Positions 53,888 to 64,000 of a stretch of 64,000 bases of DNA are shown in pieces. Position numbers and translations under genes: made by a program. Source of the DNA: Mycobacterium sp. M26 (GTDB lineage: Bacteria > Actinomycetota > Actinomycetes > Mycobacteriales > Mycobacteriaceae); NCBI RefSeq assembly GCF_001494595.1, contig NZ_LN929907.1, positions 997,468-1,061,467 of the forward strand, given 5' to 3'. The notes beneath the pieces are model-generated. The model searched no databases, was not told the DNA's origin, and was given only the letters and a program-made list of their open reading frames with translations. The first letter of the stretch is position 1; each line of letters begins with the position of its first letter.

Positions 53888-54790
53888 TCAGGTGACGCGG
53901 ATGGTGAAGGCTGAGATCGCCGGCCGGCCCGGCACCGCGGAGCGATAGCCGCCGACCCGCAGCGCATTGGTGGGGGCGGCCATCGGCTCGATGGCCACCA
54001 CGTCCTCACCACCCGGCGCGAAAATCTGCGCCGCTGGGTAGCCCTGCTCGAACACGATCTCGATGCGGTGGTCCCCGCCCGACAAGGCGAACACCGCACC
54101 GGGCTCGACACCGTCGAAGCCGTCATCGAAGGTTTTGTCGCCCAACGGTTCCGAGAACGGGCCCCACTGCTGGGCCGCCCCGGTCGGGATTCCGGTGCCG
54201 TCCACCGGCAGGTGGCGTAGCGGCGGTGTCTGCAGCGTCCACTGCGCGCGCGGCACGTCCGGAATCCTGAAGTACGGGTGAAACCCGAAGCACAGCGGCA
54301 CCGACGCCGCCGTCGTCGGTGTGACCGCCGTACGCACCGTCAGCGCCCGGTCGGCCAGTGTGACGTCCAGGGTGGCGATGTGCGGGAACGGGAAACTGGC
54401 CAGCAGCCTCGGCTGCCCGCCGAAGTCGAGATCGGCGGTCAATCGGTTGCCGGTCTGTTCGGTGACGAGCCACCCCGGATAGGCCGAGAGCACACCGTGG
54501 ATGGGCAGACCGTTCTCGTCGGCGCGTACCCCGCCAACCCCGGGGGTCAGCGTCACCGCGCCGCCGTCGATGTCATAGGTATTGGCGCTCAACCGGTTTG
54601 CCCAGGGATAGAGGATGGGAATGCCCATCGTCTTGCCGTTGTCCAGATAGGCCTGTAGGCCGCGGCGCTGCCCGAGCAGCTCGACACCACCGTCGGACAG
54701 CGACGTGCAGATCATGCCCGCCGACGGCACGAAGGTGGCGGTGAGTGCGGAGGCGGGATCGCTCAGGATGACGGACGGCAGCTGGGCCAT
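53888..54790 (-). CDS. aldose 1-epimerase family protein
   Basis: A 300-residue galactose-mutarotase-fold protein. Visible motifs are MGIPILYPWANRL, IHGVLSAYPGW with the catalytic-type His, LCFGFHPYFRIP (second His) and the late Glu region PGGEDVVAIEPMAAPTNALR. It interconverts anomers of aldoses or of phosphosugars, and no signal peptide is seen. Nine bases separate its start from the ACP stop on the same strand, so it may be the last gene of the operon starting at 60255. Confidence 0.88.
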   Translation of the reverse strand: MAQLPSVILSDPASALTATFVPSAGMICTSLSDGGVELLGQRRGLQAYLDNGKTMGIPILYPWANRLSANTYDIDGGAVTLTPGVGGVRADENGLPIHGVLSAYPGWLVTEQTGNRLTADLDFGGQPRLLASFPFPHIATLDVTLADRALTVRTAVTPTTAASVPLCFGFHPYFRIPDVPRAQWTLQTPPLRHLPVDGTGIPTGAAQQWGPFSEPLGDKTFDDGFDGVEPGAVFALSGGDHRIEIVFEQGYPAAQIFAPGGEDVVAIEPMAAPTNALRVGGYRSAVPGRPAISAFTIRVT

Positions 54791-54799
54791 CGTCGAAGT

Positions 54800-55042
54800 C
54801 TAGCGATGGGAGCCGATGTAGCTCGTCAGGTCGTCGATGGTGCGCAGCGACTTGTACTCCGACTCCGGGATGTCGACCTCGAAGCGCTCATGCAGGCGCA
54901 CCAGGAAGTTCAACCAGTCCATCGAATCCAGGTCCACCTGGTCGCGCAGCAGTTCGCTGTCGGACAGGTCGCCCTCCTCGACCTCGGGGGCGATGGCGAG
55001 CAGTTCGGCGACCACTTGATCGCGAATGTCGGCGGTACTCAT
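54800..55042 (-). CDS. acyl carrier protein
   Basis: An 80-residue carrier protein. The phosphopantetheine site is DLDSMDWLNF with Ser40, in a four-helix acidic protein. AAGGAG lies six bases before the ATG at 55042; an ATG three bases further upstream is less well spaced. It is the next gene after the E2 (11 bases), so it belongs to the 2-oxoacid dehydrogenase operon. A dedicated ACP next to E1/E2 genes is unusual and suggests that an acyl group made by the complex or the ligase ends on this carrier (inference). Confidence 0.85.
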   Translation of the reverse strand: MSTADIRDQVVAELLAIAPEVEEGDLSDSELLRDQVDLDSMDWLNFLVRLHERFEVDIPESEYKSLRTIDDLTSYIGSHR

Positions 55043-55052
55043 CATGAGCTCC

Positions 55053-56267
55053 TTACAACTCTTCGGGCTGTTGCAGCAGCCGATCGATCTCGGCGAGGAA
55101 TAGGGCGCCACGCGCGCCGTCGCTGGCCCGGTGGTCGGCGGCCAGGCTGGCCTGCACCGTGGTGGCCACCCGGATACCACCGTCGACCACCACCACCCGC
55201 TGGGCGGGTTTACCGAACCCGACGATCGCCACCTGCGGGGGATAGATGACCCCGAAGACAGAGTCCACCCCCTTGTCGCCGAGGTTGGTCAGGGTGATCG
55301 TCGGATCCGACATCTCCGAGCTGCGCAGCGAACCGGCTCGGGCGCGGGCCACCAGGTCGGTCAGATCGCGCATCAGTTCGTCGAGCTTCTTCTCGTTGAC
55401 GTCGTGGATCGCGGGGGCGACCAGTCCGCCGCCGCGCAGCGAGATCGCCACGCCCACATGGACTTGCGACGATGCCTCGAATCCGTCGTCATGCCAGAAC
55501 CCGTTGAACTCGCCGTACCGCTGGGCGGCCAGCGCCACGGCCTTCAGTTGCAGGACGGCAGCCAGCATCCGCTCGGTGATCGGTACCCCGGCGTTCTGCT
55601 CGGTGAGCCAGGCCAGCGCGGTGTCGAGGATGATCTCGTGGGACAGGTAGTAGTGCGGGATCTCGCGTTTGGAGCGGCTCATGGCCGCTGCGATGGAGGC
55701 CCGCATGGCCGCACCGCGTTCCCGGGCCTTCTGGGCCGCCGACTTGGGCTCGGCCGACTCGACGGGTTTCGGTACCGGCTTGGGCTTTTCGTGATGTGCC
55801 GTGGCTGCGGCGTGTTCGACATCGTGCAGAGTGATCGCGCCCTGCGGGCCGGTCCCGGTCAGCGTCTTCAGGTCCACCCCGAGGGACGCGGCGGTGCGCC
55901 GGGCCACCGGCGATACCCACAGTCGGTGCCCGACGGGCGCCTCGTGCGCGGTAACGGGTGCGGACGGCGTCGCGGCAGGCGTTTCCGTGCTAACGGCGGT
56001 GGGCTCGGCGGCGCGCGGCTGCGGAGTCTCGCCGGCGTCCAGGATCGTGGCCAGCGGTGTGCCGACGGCCACCGTCTGCCCGACCGGGACCAGCAACTCG
56101 CCGATCACACCGTCGTGCCAGCATTCGATTTCGACTGCTGCCTTGGTGGTTTCGACGACAGCGACGATCTGGCCGCGGCTGACTGTGTCACCCGGCTTGA
56201 CCAGCCACTCGTTGAGGGTGCCCTCGTCCATATCGGCGCCCAGCGCCGGCATCGTGAAATCAATCAA
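55053..56267 (-). CDS. 2-oxoacid dehydrogenase E2 (dihydrolipoamide acyltransferase)
   Basis: A 404-residue protein. One lipoyl domain carries [10 protein letters not shown] with the lipoyl-Lys at residue 42. A Pro/Ala linker precedes the peripheral-subunit-binding domain ([20 protein letters not shown], about residues 118-150). The catalytic domain ends with [17 protein letters not shown], containing the active-site His and Asp. It transfers an acyl group from E1 through lipoate, normally to CoA. Overlaps the E1-beta gene by four bases. No E3 gene is nearby, so it must share Lpd from elsewhere. Confidence 0.92.
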   Translation of the reverse strand: MIDFTMPALGADMDEGTLNEWLVKPGDTVSRGQIVAVVETTKAAVEIECWHDGVIGELLVPVGQTVAVGTPLATILDAGETPQPRAAEPTAVSTETPAATPSAPVTAHEAPVGHRLWVSPVARRTAASLGVDLKTLTGTGPQGAITLHDVEHAAATAHHEKPKPVPKPVESAEPKSAAQKARERGAAMRASIAAAMSRSKREIPHYYLSHEIILDTALAWLTEQNAGVPITERMLAAVLQLKAVALAAQRYGEFNGFWHDDGFEASSQVHVGVAISLRGGGLVAPAIHDVNEKKLDELMRDLTDLVARARAGSLRSSEMSDPTITLTNLGDKGVDSVFGVIYPPQVAIVGFGKPAQRVVVVDGGIRVATTVQASLAADHRASDGARGALFLAEIDRLLQQPEEL

Positions 56268-57241
56268 GGGGCTTCCCCAAACAGTCCGCGCACTGCGGCC
56301 ACAATCTTGTCCGGCTGAGGCAGTGCGGCTTCCTCAAGGTGTTTGGCATACGGGATGGGCACCTCGACGGTGCACACCCGGGCGATCGGTGCGTCCAGTT
56401 CGTAGAACGCGCCCTCGACGATCCGGGCGCTGATCTCGCCGGCCAGGCTGCCGGTGCGCCACGCCTCGTCGACGATCACCACCCGATGCGTCTTGCGCAC
56501 CGAGTCCAGGATCGTCTCGTCATCCAGCGGCCGCAGCACCCGCAGATCGATGACCTCGCAGTCGATTCCGGACTGCGCGAGTTGCTCGGCCGCATCGAGC
56601 GCCTTGGGCAGGCATCCTCCGTAGGCGATGATCGTGACGTCGGAACCGCTGCGACGCACCGCTGCCCGGGCGATATCGGTCGGCGCCAGCGCCTCGACGT
56701 CGGCTGCGAGGTTGTACAGGCCGACGTGCTCGAAGATCACCACCGGATCCGGGTTGTCCAAGGCGGTGCGCAGCATGCCGTAGGCGTCCGCCACCGTCGC
56801 CGGTGCCAGCACGGTGATGCCCGGGATGTGGGCATACCAGTTCTCCAGGCTGTGCGAATGCTGCGCGGCCAGTTGCCGTCCGGCGCCGGTGGCCATCCGC
56901 ACCACCAGCGGAACGGAGAACTGACCGTTGGACATGTGCCGCAGCGCCGAAGCGGTGTTCACGATCTGGTCCAGTGCCAGCAGGCTGAAGTTGACCGTCA
57001 TCACCTCGACGAGGGGCCGCAACCCGCCGAGCGCGGCGCCGATCCCGATACCGACGAAGCCGAGCTCCGAGATCGGGGTGTCGCGGATGCGGTCGGGACC
57101 GAACTCCTCGAGCAGACCTTTGGACACGGCGTAGGTGCCGCCGTAGCGGCCGACGTCCTCACCGAGCAGCACCACCCGCTCGTCGGCGCGCATGGCGTCG
57201 GCGATGGCATCGTGGACCGCGCTGCGATAGGTGGCCTTCAT
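56264..57241 (-). CDS. 2-oxoacid dehydrogenase E1 beta subunit
   Basis: A 325-residue protein of the heterotetrameric E1 class: [40 protein letters not shown] with the TPP-contacting Glu, [19 protein letters not shown], and the C-terminal TTK domain with [14 protein letters not shown]. With E1-alpha it decarboxylates a 2-oxoacid on TPP. Sequence suggests a pyruvate- or acetoin-type enzyme rather than branched chain, but this is not certain. Overlaps both neighbours by four bases. Confidence 0.92.
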   Translation of the reverse strand: MKATYRSAVHDAIADAMRADERVVLLGEDVGRYGGTYAVSKGLLEEFGPDRIRDTPISELGFVGIGIGAALGGLRPLVEVMTVNFSLLALDQIVNTASALRHMSNGQFSVPLVVRMATGAGRQLAAQHSHSLENWYAHIPGITVLAPATVADAYGMLRTALDNPDPVVIFEHVGLYNLAADVEALAPTDIARAAVRRSGSDVTIIAYGGCLPKALDAAEQLAQSGIDCEVIDLRVLRPLDDETILDSVRKTHRVVIVDEAWRTGSLAGEISARIVEGAFYELDAPIARVCTVEVPIPYAKHLEEAALPQPDKIVAAVRGLFGEAP

Positions 57242-58202
57242 GACGCCTGCCCGGTCATCACGTCGCGGGTGAGGGTTTCGACGCTTTCCAGCGTTCCGGC
57301 TTCGGCGTAGGCCACGGCGTCGGCGACCTCGGCGGCCACCGCCTCCTCGATGCCCGCGACGTCCTGCTCGGTGAGCAGCTCATGGGACAGGCACGCCTCG
57401 GTGAAGGTGCGGATGGGGTCGTGTTCGCGCCATGTCTCGACTTCGGCCTTGTCCCGGTAGAGCTCCGGATCGAACATCGAATGCGGCCGGAAACGGTAGG
57501 TGCGGAACTCCAGGAAGAACGGCCCGCCGTTGGTGCGGATGTGCTCGACGGCCTGCTGCATGGCGTCGTGACAGGCCAGCACGTCCATCCCGTCGGTGCT
57601 CGCCGACGGAATCCGGTAGGACTCCGCGAGCACCACCAGGTCGACGTCGGAGAGCTCCCGCTCGATGGCGGTACCCATGGCGTAGCGGTTGTTCTCACAG
57701 CAGAACAGCACCGGCAACTTCCACAGCTGCGCCATGTTCATGGTCTCGTGGAACGCGCCTTCGGCCATCGCGCCCTCACCGAAGTAGCAGGCGGTCAACT
57801 GGTTTCGGTTCAGGTAGGCGTCAGCGAAGGCCAGTCCCGCCGCGGTAGGCAGACCGCCGGCGACGATGGCGTTGCCGCCGTAGAAGCGGCGATCGGCGTC
57901 GAACAGGTGCATCGAACCGCCGCGCCCACCCGAGCAGCCCTCCTGCTTGCCGAACATCTCGGCCATGATCTTGGTCATCGGAATTCCGCGGAGCAGGGCG
58001 TGCGCGTGCTCACGGTACGTGGCGATTACGGCGTCCTGCGGGCCCAGCACCCGCAACGAGCCTGCAGCCACGGCTTCTTCACCGACATACAGGTGCAGGA
58101 AGCCGCGAATCTTGCCGGCGCTATACATCTCGGCGCACTTCTCCTCCATACGCCGCACCCGGATCATGTCGGTCAGCAGCGCGCGGGCCAGTTCGGGGTC
58201 GG

Positions 58203-58206
<4 letters not shown>
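57238..58206 (-). CDS. 2-oxoacid/acetoin dehydrogenase E1 alpha subunit
   Basis: A 322-residue protein. [18 protein letters not shown], the [11 protein letters not shown] loop, and the TPP-binding motif from [17 protein letters not shown] to [11 protein letters not shown], with Glu in the second position of the usual GDG as in many acetoin/pyruvate E1-alpha proteins. [14 protein letters not shown] carries the loop His. Forms the alpha2beta2 E1 with the product of the next gene, whose start overlaps its stop by four bases. Confidence 0.92.
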
Positions 58207-59990
<1,784 letters not shown>

Positions 59991-59997
59991 GTTCCCC

Positions 59998-60255
59998 TCA
60001 GCGCTGTGGCGGTGTGAGCACGCCATCGCGGCGTGCGCGGCCGATGTTCGCCATCACCCGCTCGATGACGACGGCGTACGCGGCGCCGTCCTTGAGAATG
60101 TCCTGGCGGCCGTGGTGGCGCAGGTAGGCATCCAGCCTGCGCTCCAGCGAGTAGTCCCAGTACTCCCGCCCGGTGAAGGGCGAACAGAGGAATTGCCAAG
60201 CGACGGTGTCGAGTTCGCGGTCACCGGCTTTCCCAGCCGGACCCGTGGTCGTCAT
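59998..60255 (-). CDS. small conserved-looking protein of unknown function, first gene of the E1/E2/ACP operon
   Basis: An 85-residue protein ([20 protein letters not shown] ...) with a Trp/Tyr-rich central part ([20 protein letters not shown]) and helical, basic C-terminus. No membrane segment or signal peptide. I do not recognise the family. ATG 60255 follows an AAGGGGCTGGG stretch. It ends seven bases before the ligase start, so it is probably co-transcribed. A DosR-like box lies 58-77 bases upstream of its start. Confidence 0.65.
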   Translation of the reverse strand: MTTTGPAGKAGDRELDTVAWQFLCSPFTGREYWDYSLERRLDAYLRHHGRQDILKDGAAYAVVIERVMANIGRARRDGVLTPPQR

Positions 60256-60312
60256 CCCAGCCCCTTCACTTCCATCCCCGGATGTGATGCTCGTCGCACC
60301 GGGAGCGGTTCG

Positions 60313-60332
60313 TAAGGGACCTAAGTCACGAA
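60313..60332. promoter_or_regulatory. DosR-like palindromic box
   Basis: The 20 bases 60313-60332 match the DosR/DevR consensus TTSGGGACTWWAGTCCCSAA at 16 of 20 positions, including GGGAC on the left and AAGTC on the right. It is 58 bases from the start of the gene at 60255 and just after the flavohaemoglobin stop. Hypoxia or nitric-oxide control of the operon is inferred. Confidence 0.5.
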
Positions 60333-60349
60333 ACTCGTGGCCGCGGGTC

Positions 60350-61519
60350 TCAACCCGAGAGCGGGTCGTGCTGGATCTGATCCGGCGGCGCGCCCTTGGC
60401 GATCAGGGCCTCGCGGGTGGCCCGCACCATGTCGGCACCACCGCAGATCAGGATCTGCCGATCACCCCAGCCGCCGTACTTGGTCACCACCTCGGGAAGG
60501 CGGCCGGTCTGGCGGACGTGCAGCCCGCGCGGCGGTTGCACGTCGGGGTAGTCCGCCGCCCACGGCGGGTCGGCGGGGTACTCCGAGACCGGTGAGACCG
60601 ACAGCCACGGGCTGGTGGCGGCGATCTCCCACAGTGTGCGCAGGTCGTACAACTCGCAGGGGTAGCGGGCGCCGAAGAACAGGTGCACCCGCGGGTTGTC
60701 GCCGTACCGGCACAGGTCCATGATGATCGCCCGCAGCGGCGCCAAGCCGGTGCTGCCGGCCACCATCAGCACGTCGCCGGCCTCGCGGTTGACTTCCATC
60801 GCGCCGTGCGGGCTGGATAGCCGCCACCGGTCGCCGGGCCGGCATTCCGAGACCATCGCATTGCTGACCATTCCGCCCAGCACGGAGCGGACGTGGAATT
60901 CGATGTAGCCGTCCGGGTCGGCCGGCATGGCGGGGGAGAGGTAGCGCCAGCGCCGCGGCCACTGCGGAATCTGCACGTTGACGTACTGACCCGGGTGATA
61001 CGGCATCGGGCGGTCCAGGTGCAGGCGCACGACCGCCAGGTCGCGCGAGACCCGGTGGTGTTCGAGCACGGTGCCGTCCCACCAGGCCGGACCGTCTTCG
61101 GCGTCGGCGGCCCCCGCCATGACGCCGGTGATGAGGTTGATCGCCTGGGTGGCGGCGTCGTCGACCGCGGTGGTCCAGTCGTCGATCAGGTGGCTGCGCA
61201 GGGTGCTGTACCAGGCGTCGCGCATGGTGACGTAGTGGTGCTCGGTGACCCCGTACTTGCGGTGGTCACGACCGAGTTGGGCCAGGAAGCTCACCGGGGC
61301 CTGTGCCCGCTGGGCCACGAATTCCCCGAACACCCAGTGCATGGCCTGGCCGAACGCGGCGCGCTGGTGATCCAGTTCGGGCGGGAACAGGTCGCGGACG
61401 TCGGGGTCGATCGCGAACCAGCGGGTGTAGAGCCGACGAATCAGCTCCCCGGATCCGGCCGCGTGCGGGTCCAGGGCAGCCTGCAGCACCCGCAGTGCGT
61501 CACGGTCCTCGAGGCCCAC
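60350..61519 (-). CDS. type II flavohaemoglobin (Rv0385 type)
   Basis: GTG 61519 gives 389 residues; the longer open frame upstream is not globin-like. The N-terminal globin has FPPELDHQRAAFGQAMHWVF and the proximal-His region LGRDHRKYGV. A ferredoxin-reductase-like part follows with WRYLSPAM for FAD, VAGSTGLAPLRAI for NAD(P)H and CGGADMV at the end. Length and layout fit M. tuberculosis Rv0385, described as a type II flavohaemoglobin that can use D-lactate and lacks the standard NO-dioxygenase site. Lies upstream of the DosR-like box on the same strand. Confidence 0.85.
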   Translation of the reverse strand: MGLEDRDALRVLQAALDPHAAGSGELIRRLYTRWFAIDPDVRDLFPPELDHQRAAFGQAMHWVFGEFVAQRAQAPVSFLAQLGRDHRKYGVTEHHYVTMRDAWYSTLRSHLIDDWTTAVDDAATQAINLITGVMAGAADAEDGPAWWDGTVLEHHRVSRDLAVVRLHLDRPMPYHPGQYVNVQIPQWPRRWRYLSPAMPADPDGYIEFHVRSVLGGMVSNAMVSECRPGDRWRLSSPHGAMEVNREAGDVLMVAGSTGLAPLRAIIMDLCRYGDNPRVHLFFGARYPCELYDLRTLWEIAATSPWLSVSPVSEYPADPPWAADYPDVQPPRGLHVRQTGRLPEVVTKYGGWGDRQILICGGADMVRATREALIAKGAPPDQIQHDPLSG

Positions 61520-61599
61520 GGCCGCGATTTTAGGCGTGGTCGTAACGCCGGAGAAGACGGCGGCCGCCCGCCGCGCGGCCACTGAGCGCTGCGCGCGCT

Positions 61600-62268
61600 C
61601 TACAGGCCGTGAATTCCCTTGTACAGCACCATGACACCGATAACGACGAGGATGACCGCCACCAGGACGGCGTGCTTCTCCTCCATCCAGTTCTTCAGCC
61701 GGGTCAGCGGCTCGTCGAGCCGCTCGCCGGCCACCAGGTAGGCCAGTACCGGCAGGGCGACCGACGAGGCGGCCACGGCGGTGAACACCACGTCGGCGGT
61801 CCAGGCACCGGTGGCCCCCAGGCCCGCCGAACCGATGGCCAAACCGGCTGCCGCGCACATGAAGAGCACCTTGGGATTGACCACCGCGAGCACGATGGCG
61901 GTGACGAACGCGCGCGGCGGCTTGATGGTGGTCATCGACGTCAGCCAGGCCGGCGTGTGGGCGGAGCGGTTACGGGTGAACCGGCGGTACAGGCCGAACA
62001 CGATGAGCGCGGCGCCGATCACGATCCGGACGTACGGTGCCCACGTCGGCTGTTTGTTGAGTCCGCCCAGGGCGTTGGAGATCCCCACGAACCCGGCCGT
62101 CAACCCGCCGATACCGACGATCCAGCCGAGCAGAAAGGCCAGACTGGTCGGCCGCGGGGCAGGCGTGTGCAGCATCAGGATGCCCGGGATGATCGACAGC
62201 GGCGACAGCGTGATCACGAGCGCCAGCGGGATGAGTTCGGCCAGCTCTGAGCCCAGACTGCTCGTCAC
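61600..62268 (-). CDS. GAP-family (LysE-like) membrane protein
   Basis: A 222-residue protein with six helices: ELIPLALVITLSPLSIIPGI at the start, FLLGWIVGIGGLTAGFVG, and AIVLAVVNPKVLFMCAAAGL, which carries the conserved NPK. Typical GAP/LysE-type transporter fold with an unknown substrate. GTG 62268 start. Divergent from the Thr-rich protein at 62351. Distant relative of the 42052 gene. Confidence 0.8.
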   Translation of the reverse strand: MTSSLGSELAELIPLALVITLSPLSIIPGILMLHTPAPRPTSLAFLLGWIVGIGGLTAGFVGISNALGGLNKQPTWAPYVRIVIGAALIVFGLYRRFTRNRSAHTPAWLTSMTTIKPPRAFVTAIVLAVVNPKVLFMCAAAGLAIGSAGLGATGAWTADVVFTAVAASSVALPVLAYLVAGERLDEPLTRLKNWMEEKHAVLVAVILVVIGVMVLYKGIHGL

Positions 62269-62336
62269 GCGACGAACCTACCAATCCCGCACAGCTGGGC
62301 CGAGCAATTGTGCGTTTCCCCACTGGCCGCTGTCCG

Positions 62337-62342
62337 TACTAT
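62337..62342 (+). promoter_or_regulatory. -10 box of the Thr-rich membrane protein
   Basis: TACTAT followed by an eight-base spacer and GTG 62351, the same spacing as the three PWYR/PWHR genes near iniC. No ribosome-binding site, so a leaderless message is likely. Confidence 0.5.
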
Positions 62343-62350
62343 CACTGCCC

Positions 62351-62710
62351 GTGGAACCCGACAGCCGCGAGCACACCCTGGTGTATGCCTCGGGTGTCGC
62401 TGCGGTGCTGTTGCTGGCGATCCTGGTGTGGGCGGTGCTGCGCACTGCGGAGAGCTCGCAGAACCACACCCCTGACACGGTCCCCACGATGGTGCGCACC
62501 ACGACCACCACCACGACCACGTCACGCACGTCGACCACCACGACGACCACGACGACGACCACCACGACGACGGAGTCCAGCTCCGTGACCGAGGAGTCCA
62601 CCGAGAGCGCGGTCGAGATGGTGCCTCCGGAACCGAGCACGACGACGGAGACGACCACCAGCACCGACCCCAACATCACGACGACGCCGCCGATCGCCGG
62701 AGCCTTCTGA
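62351..62710 (+). CDS. single-pass membrane protein with poly-Thr tail
   Basis: GTG 62351 gives 119 residues: VEPDSREHTLVYASGVAAVL, one membrane helix (about residues 9-28), then a tail of runs of Thr (up to 13 in a row), Ser and Glu, ending TTPPIAGAF. The frame is open back to 61781, but only as antisense of the GAP gene. Architecture resembles the PWYR/PWHR group but lacks that motif. The tail may be O-mannosylated outside the membrane (inference from Thr/Pro content). Function unknown. Confidence 0.7.
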   Translation: MEPDSREHTLVYASGVAAVLLLAILVWAVLRTAESSQNHTPDTVPTMVRTTTTTTTTSRTSTTTTTTTTTTTTTESSSVTEESTESAVEMVPPEPSTTTETTTSTDPNITTTPPIAGAF

Positions 62711-62807
62711 TCACGCTGATCCCGAGCCAACAGGTGTCCTGCGGGTTAAGGTGTAGCCGGCCAACGTCGGTTCTGTTGTCCGCGGCTTCCTGACAGCGGG
62801 AGGGTGG

Positions 62808-64000
62808 GTGCTGACCGACGACCTGCCCGATGCGCTCTGCCGAGTTTTGCCCGGCCGTGTCCACCTCCCCGGCGCGTCCGGATATCTCGAATCCCTTCGG
62901 CGAGTGTTCTTTCCCGACGCGGCCCGGCGCCGACCCTCGTGCGTCGTGCATCCGCTCGATACCGCCGACGTCGCGGAGACGATGAAAATCGTGGCGGCTC
63001 ACGGTGGGTCGGTCACGGTTCGGGGCGGTGGGCTGAGCTCCAACTGCGTGGCCGGCGGCGCGGTGATGATCGACCTCTCGGTGCATCTGGGATGGGTGCT
63101 TCCGCGCGCAGACGGTGAGACGGTGGCCGTCGGAGGCGGGGCTGTCGTCGGGTCCGTGCTGGATGGGTTGGCGCACACCGATCGCGTGATCCCGGTCGGT
63201 ATCGCCGCGCTGGCCGGATTCGGGCTGGCGACCCGCGGCGGGGTCGGCTACCTGACCCGCAGCGTCGGACTGACCATCGATCATCTGGTCGAGGTCGAAC
63301 TGGTGTTGCCCACCGGCGAGGTCGTGCGGCTGTCCGACGATAGCCACGGCGAGGAAGCAGAGCTGTGGTGGGCGGTGCGCGGCTGCGCGCCCTGTTTCGG
63401 GGTGGTCACCTCGGCGGTGATGCGGACTTGCCGCCAGGGACCGGTATTCGTTGATCGTGCGGTGGTGGGGTTGGCGGCCCTACCCGCCTACTTTGCCACC
63501 GCGCCTGGCCTTTCCCGCCACACCACCATGGGCGCAGTGCTCGGCTACGTCCCGGACGGTACGGACCAGTCCGACCCGGTGCTGTTCGTCTACACGGCAT
63601 GCCGCAGCGGCAGTGACTCCGACATCGCGACGGCGCGGGCCGCGACCACCGCAGTGACATCTGCCGCACCGACGACGTATCGGAATGAGACCGTCGGGCG
63701 GTATCTGAGTGGGTTGCCGGAATTTGCGATTCCCGGGTCGAGAGGCGAAGAGCCCCAGCCGATCAGCATTCCGGCCGACGATTCGGACCGCGGCTGGTTC
63801 TACGGTAAGTCGGTGTTCTGCGGGCCGACACTGGGGGAGGACGTCGCTGCGGCCCTCGAGGACGCGATCCGCTCGGCACCCACCCGCGCCTGCCGCATCG
63901 ACTTTCAGCACACCGGTGGTGCGCTGGCCGACATACCCGACTCCGACACCGCGTTCTGGGGTCGCGGCGGCGAATGGAACGTCCCGCTCAATGCCATCTG
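62808..64000 (+). CDS. FAD-binding (PCMH/berberine-bridge-like) oxidoreductase, 3' truncated by window end
   Basis: GTG 62808 follows GGGAGGG (62798-62804). The frame stays open to the end of the window, giving 397 residues so far. The VAO/PCMH-type FAD domain shows VHPLDTADVAETMKIVAAHG, the FAD loop VTVRGGGLSSNC and LAGFGLATRGGVGYLTRSVG, followed by VELVLPTGEVVRLS and AVRGCAPCFGVVTSAVM. The substrate-binding domain follows. A Cys in the RGCAPCFG region, near where covalent FAD is linked in some relatives, is noted without proof. Probably oxidises an alcohol or sugar with oxygen or another acceptor. Substrate unknown. Confidence 0.85.
   Translation, partial: MLTDDLPDALCRVLPGRVHLPGASGYLESLRRVFFPDAARRRPSCVVHPLDTADVAETMKIVAAHGGSVTVRGGGLSSNCVAGGAVMIDLSVHLGWVLPRADGETVAVGGGAVVGSVLDGLAHTDRVIPVGIAALAGFGLATRGGVGYLTRSVGLTIDHLVEVELVLPTGEVVRLSDDSHGEEAELWWAVRGCAPCFGVVTSAVMRTCRQGPVFVDRAVVGLAALPAYFATAPGLSRHTTMGAVLGYVPDGTDQSDPVLFVYTACRSGSDSDIATARAATTAVTSAAPTTYRNETVGRYLSGLPEFAIPGSRGEEPQPISIPADDSDRGWFYGKSVFCGPTLGEDVAAALEDAIRSAPTRACRIDFQHTGGALADIPDSDTAFWGRGGEWNVPLNAI

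Overview
The window is high-GC chromosomal DNA from a mycobacterium, probably a rapid-growing, Mycolicibacterium-type species. The evidence is the iniBAC locus with its regulator, dnaK-grpE-dnaJ-hspR behind HAIR operators, two F420-dependent LLM oxidoreductases, a type II flavohaemoglobin, a PE-PPE-domain hydrolase, many GTG starts and many leaderless -10 boxes. From family knowledge the gene order (dcd, udgA ... rmlA, alaA/aspC, Rv0338c, Rv0339c, Rv0340, iniB, iniA, iniC, lpqJ ... dnaK-hspR) follows the M. tuberculosis Rv0321-Rv0353 segment, with extra blocks inserted. No tRNA, rRNA, CRISPR array, transposase or prophage gene was seen.

Layout. 1-9.8 kb: 3' end of dcd, a membrane protein with a Pro/Thr/Tyr-rich tail, UDP-glucose dehydrogenase, a membrane GGDEF-EAL protein, three small enzyme-like genes, rmlA and a YibE/F membrane protein. 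9.8-14.7 kb: alanine aminotransferase, a small secreted protein, and the ETF-oxidising membrane Fe-S protein EtfD behind two perfect tandem palindromes. 14.8-27.9 kb: envelope-stress region with IniR, an Hsp70-like membrane protein, an IniB-like protein, IniB, IniA, IniC, three more single-pass Thr-rich membrane proteins with a PWYR/PWHR juxtamembrane motif, an LLM oxidoreductase and lipoprotein LpqJ. 28-31.9 kb: a secreted phosphodiesterase gene broken by a tandem duplication, and an acyl-CoA dehydrogenase. 31.9-39.2 kb: a six-gene minus-strand surface-glycan operon in which every junction is a 4-base start/stop overlap (polytopic GT-C-like protein, GT2, two GT4, flippase, chagasin-like lipoprotein). 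39.5-44 kb: SDR, LLM enzyme, DsbA-like protein, GAP-family protein and MFS transporter. 44.1-48.9 kb: an apparent insertion (PE-PPE hydrolase and a 1078-residue cyclase/ATPase) flanked by two copies of the MFS gene 3' end. 49-53.8 kb: haem-binding-like protein and the dnaK heat-shock operon, in which dnaJ is broken by a 58-bp duplication. 53.9-60.3 kb: aldose epimerase and a minus-strand operon of a small protein, AMP-forming ligase, E1-alpha, E1-beta, E2 and an acyl carrier protein, preceded by a DosR-like box. 60.3-64 kb: flavohaemoglobin, GAP-family protein, another Thr-rich membrane protein and a truncated FAD-dependent oxidase.

How the genes fit together. Most of the window concerns the cell envelope: nucleotide-sugar supply (udgA, rmlA), a glycan assembly operon, and the IniR/IniBAC stress system with its dynamin-like GTPases and an unusual set of Thr-tailed membrane proteins. 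Energy genes (etfD, acyl-CoA dehydrogenase, 2-oxoacid dehydrogenase operon, flavohaemoglobin) lie between.

Caution on sequence quality. Five genes carry single-base shifts or short tandem duplications whose removal restores a plausible full-length protein (positions about 2092, 12371-12374, 26038-26041, 29297-29498, 52404-52519). These may be real mutations or assembly errors; raw reads would decide.
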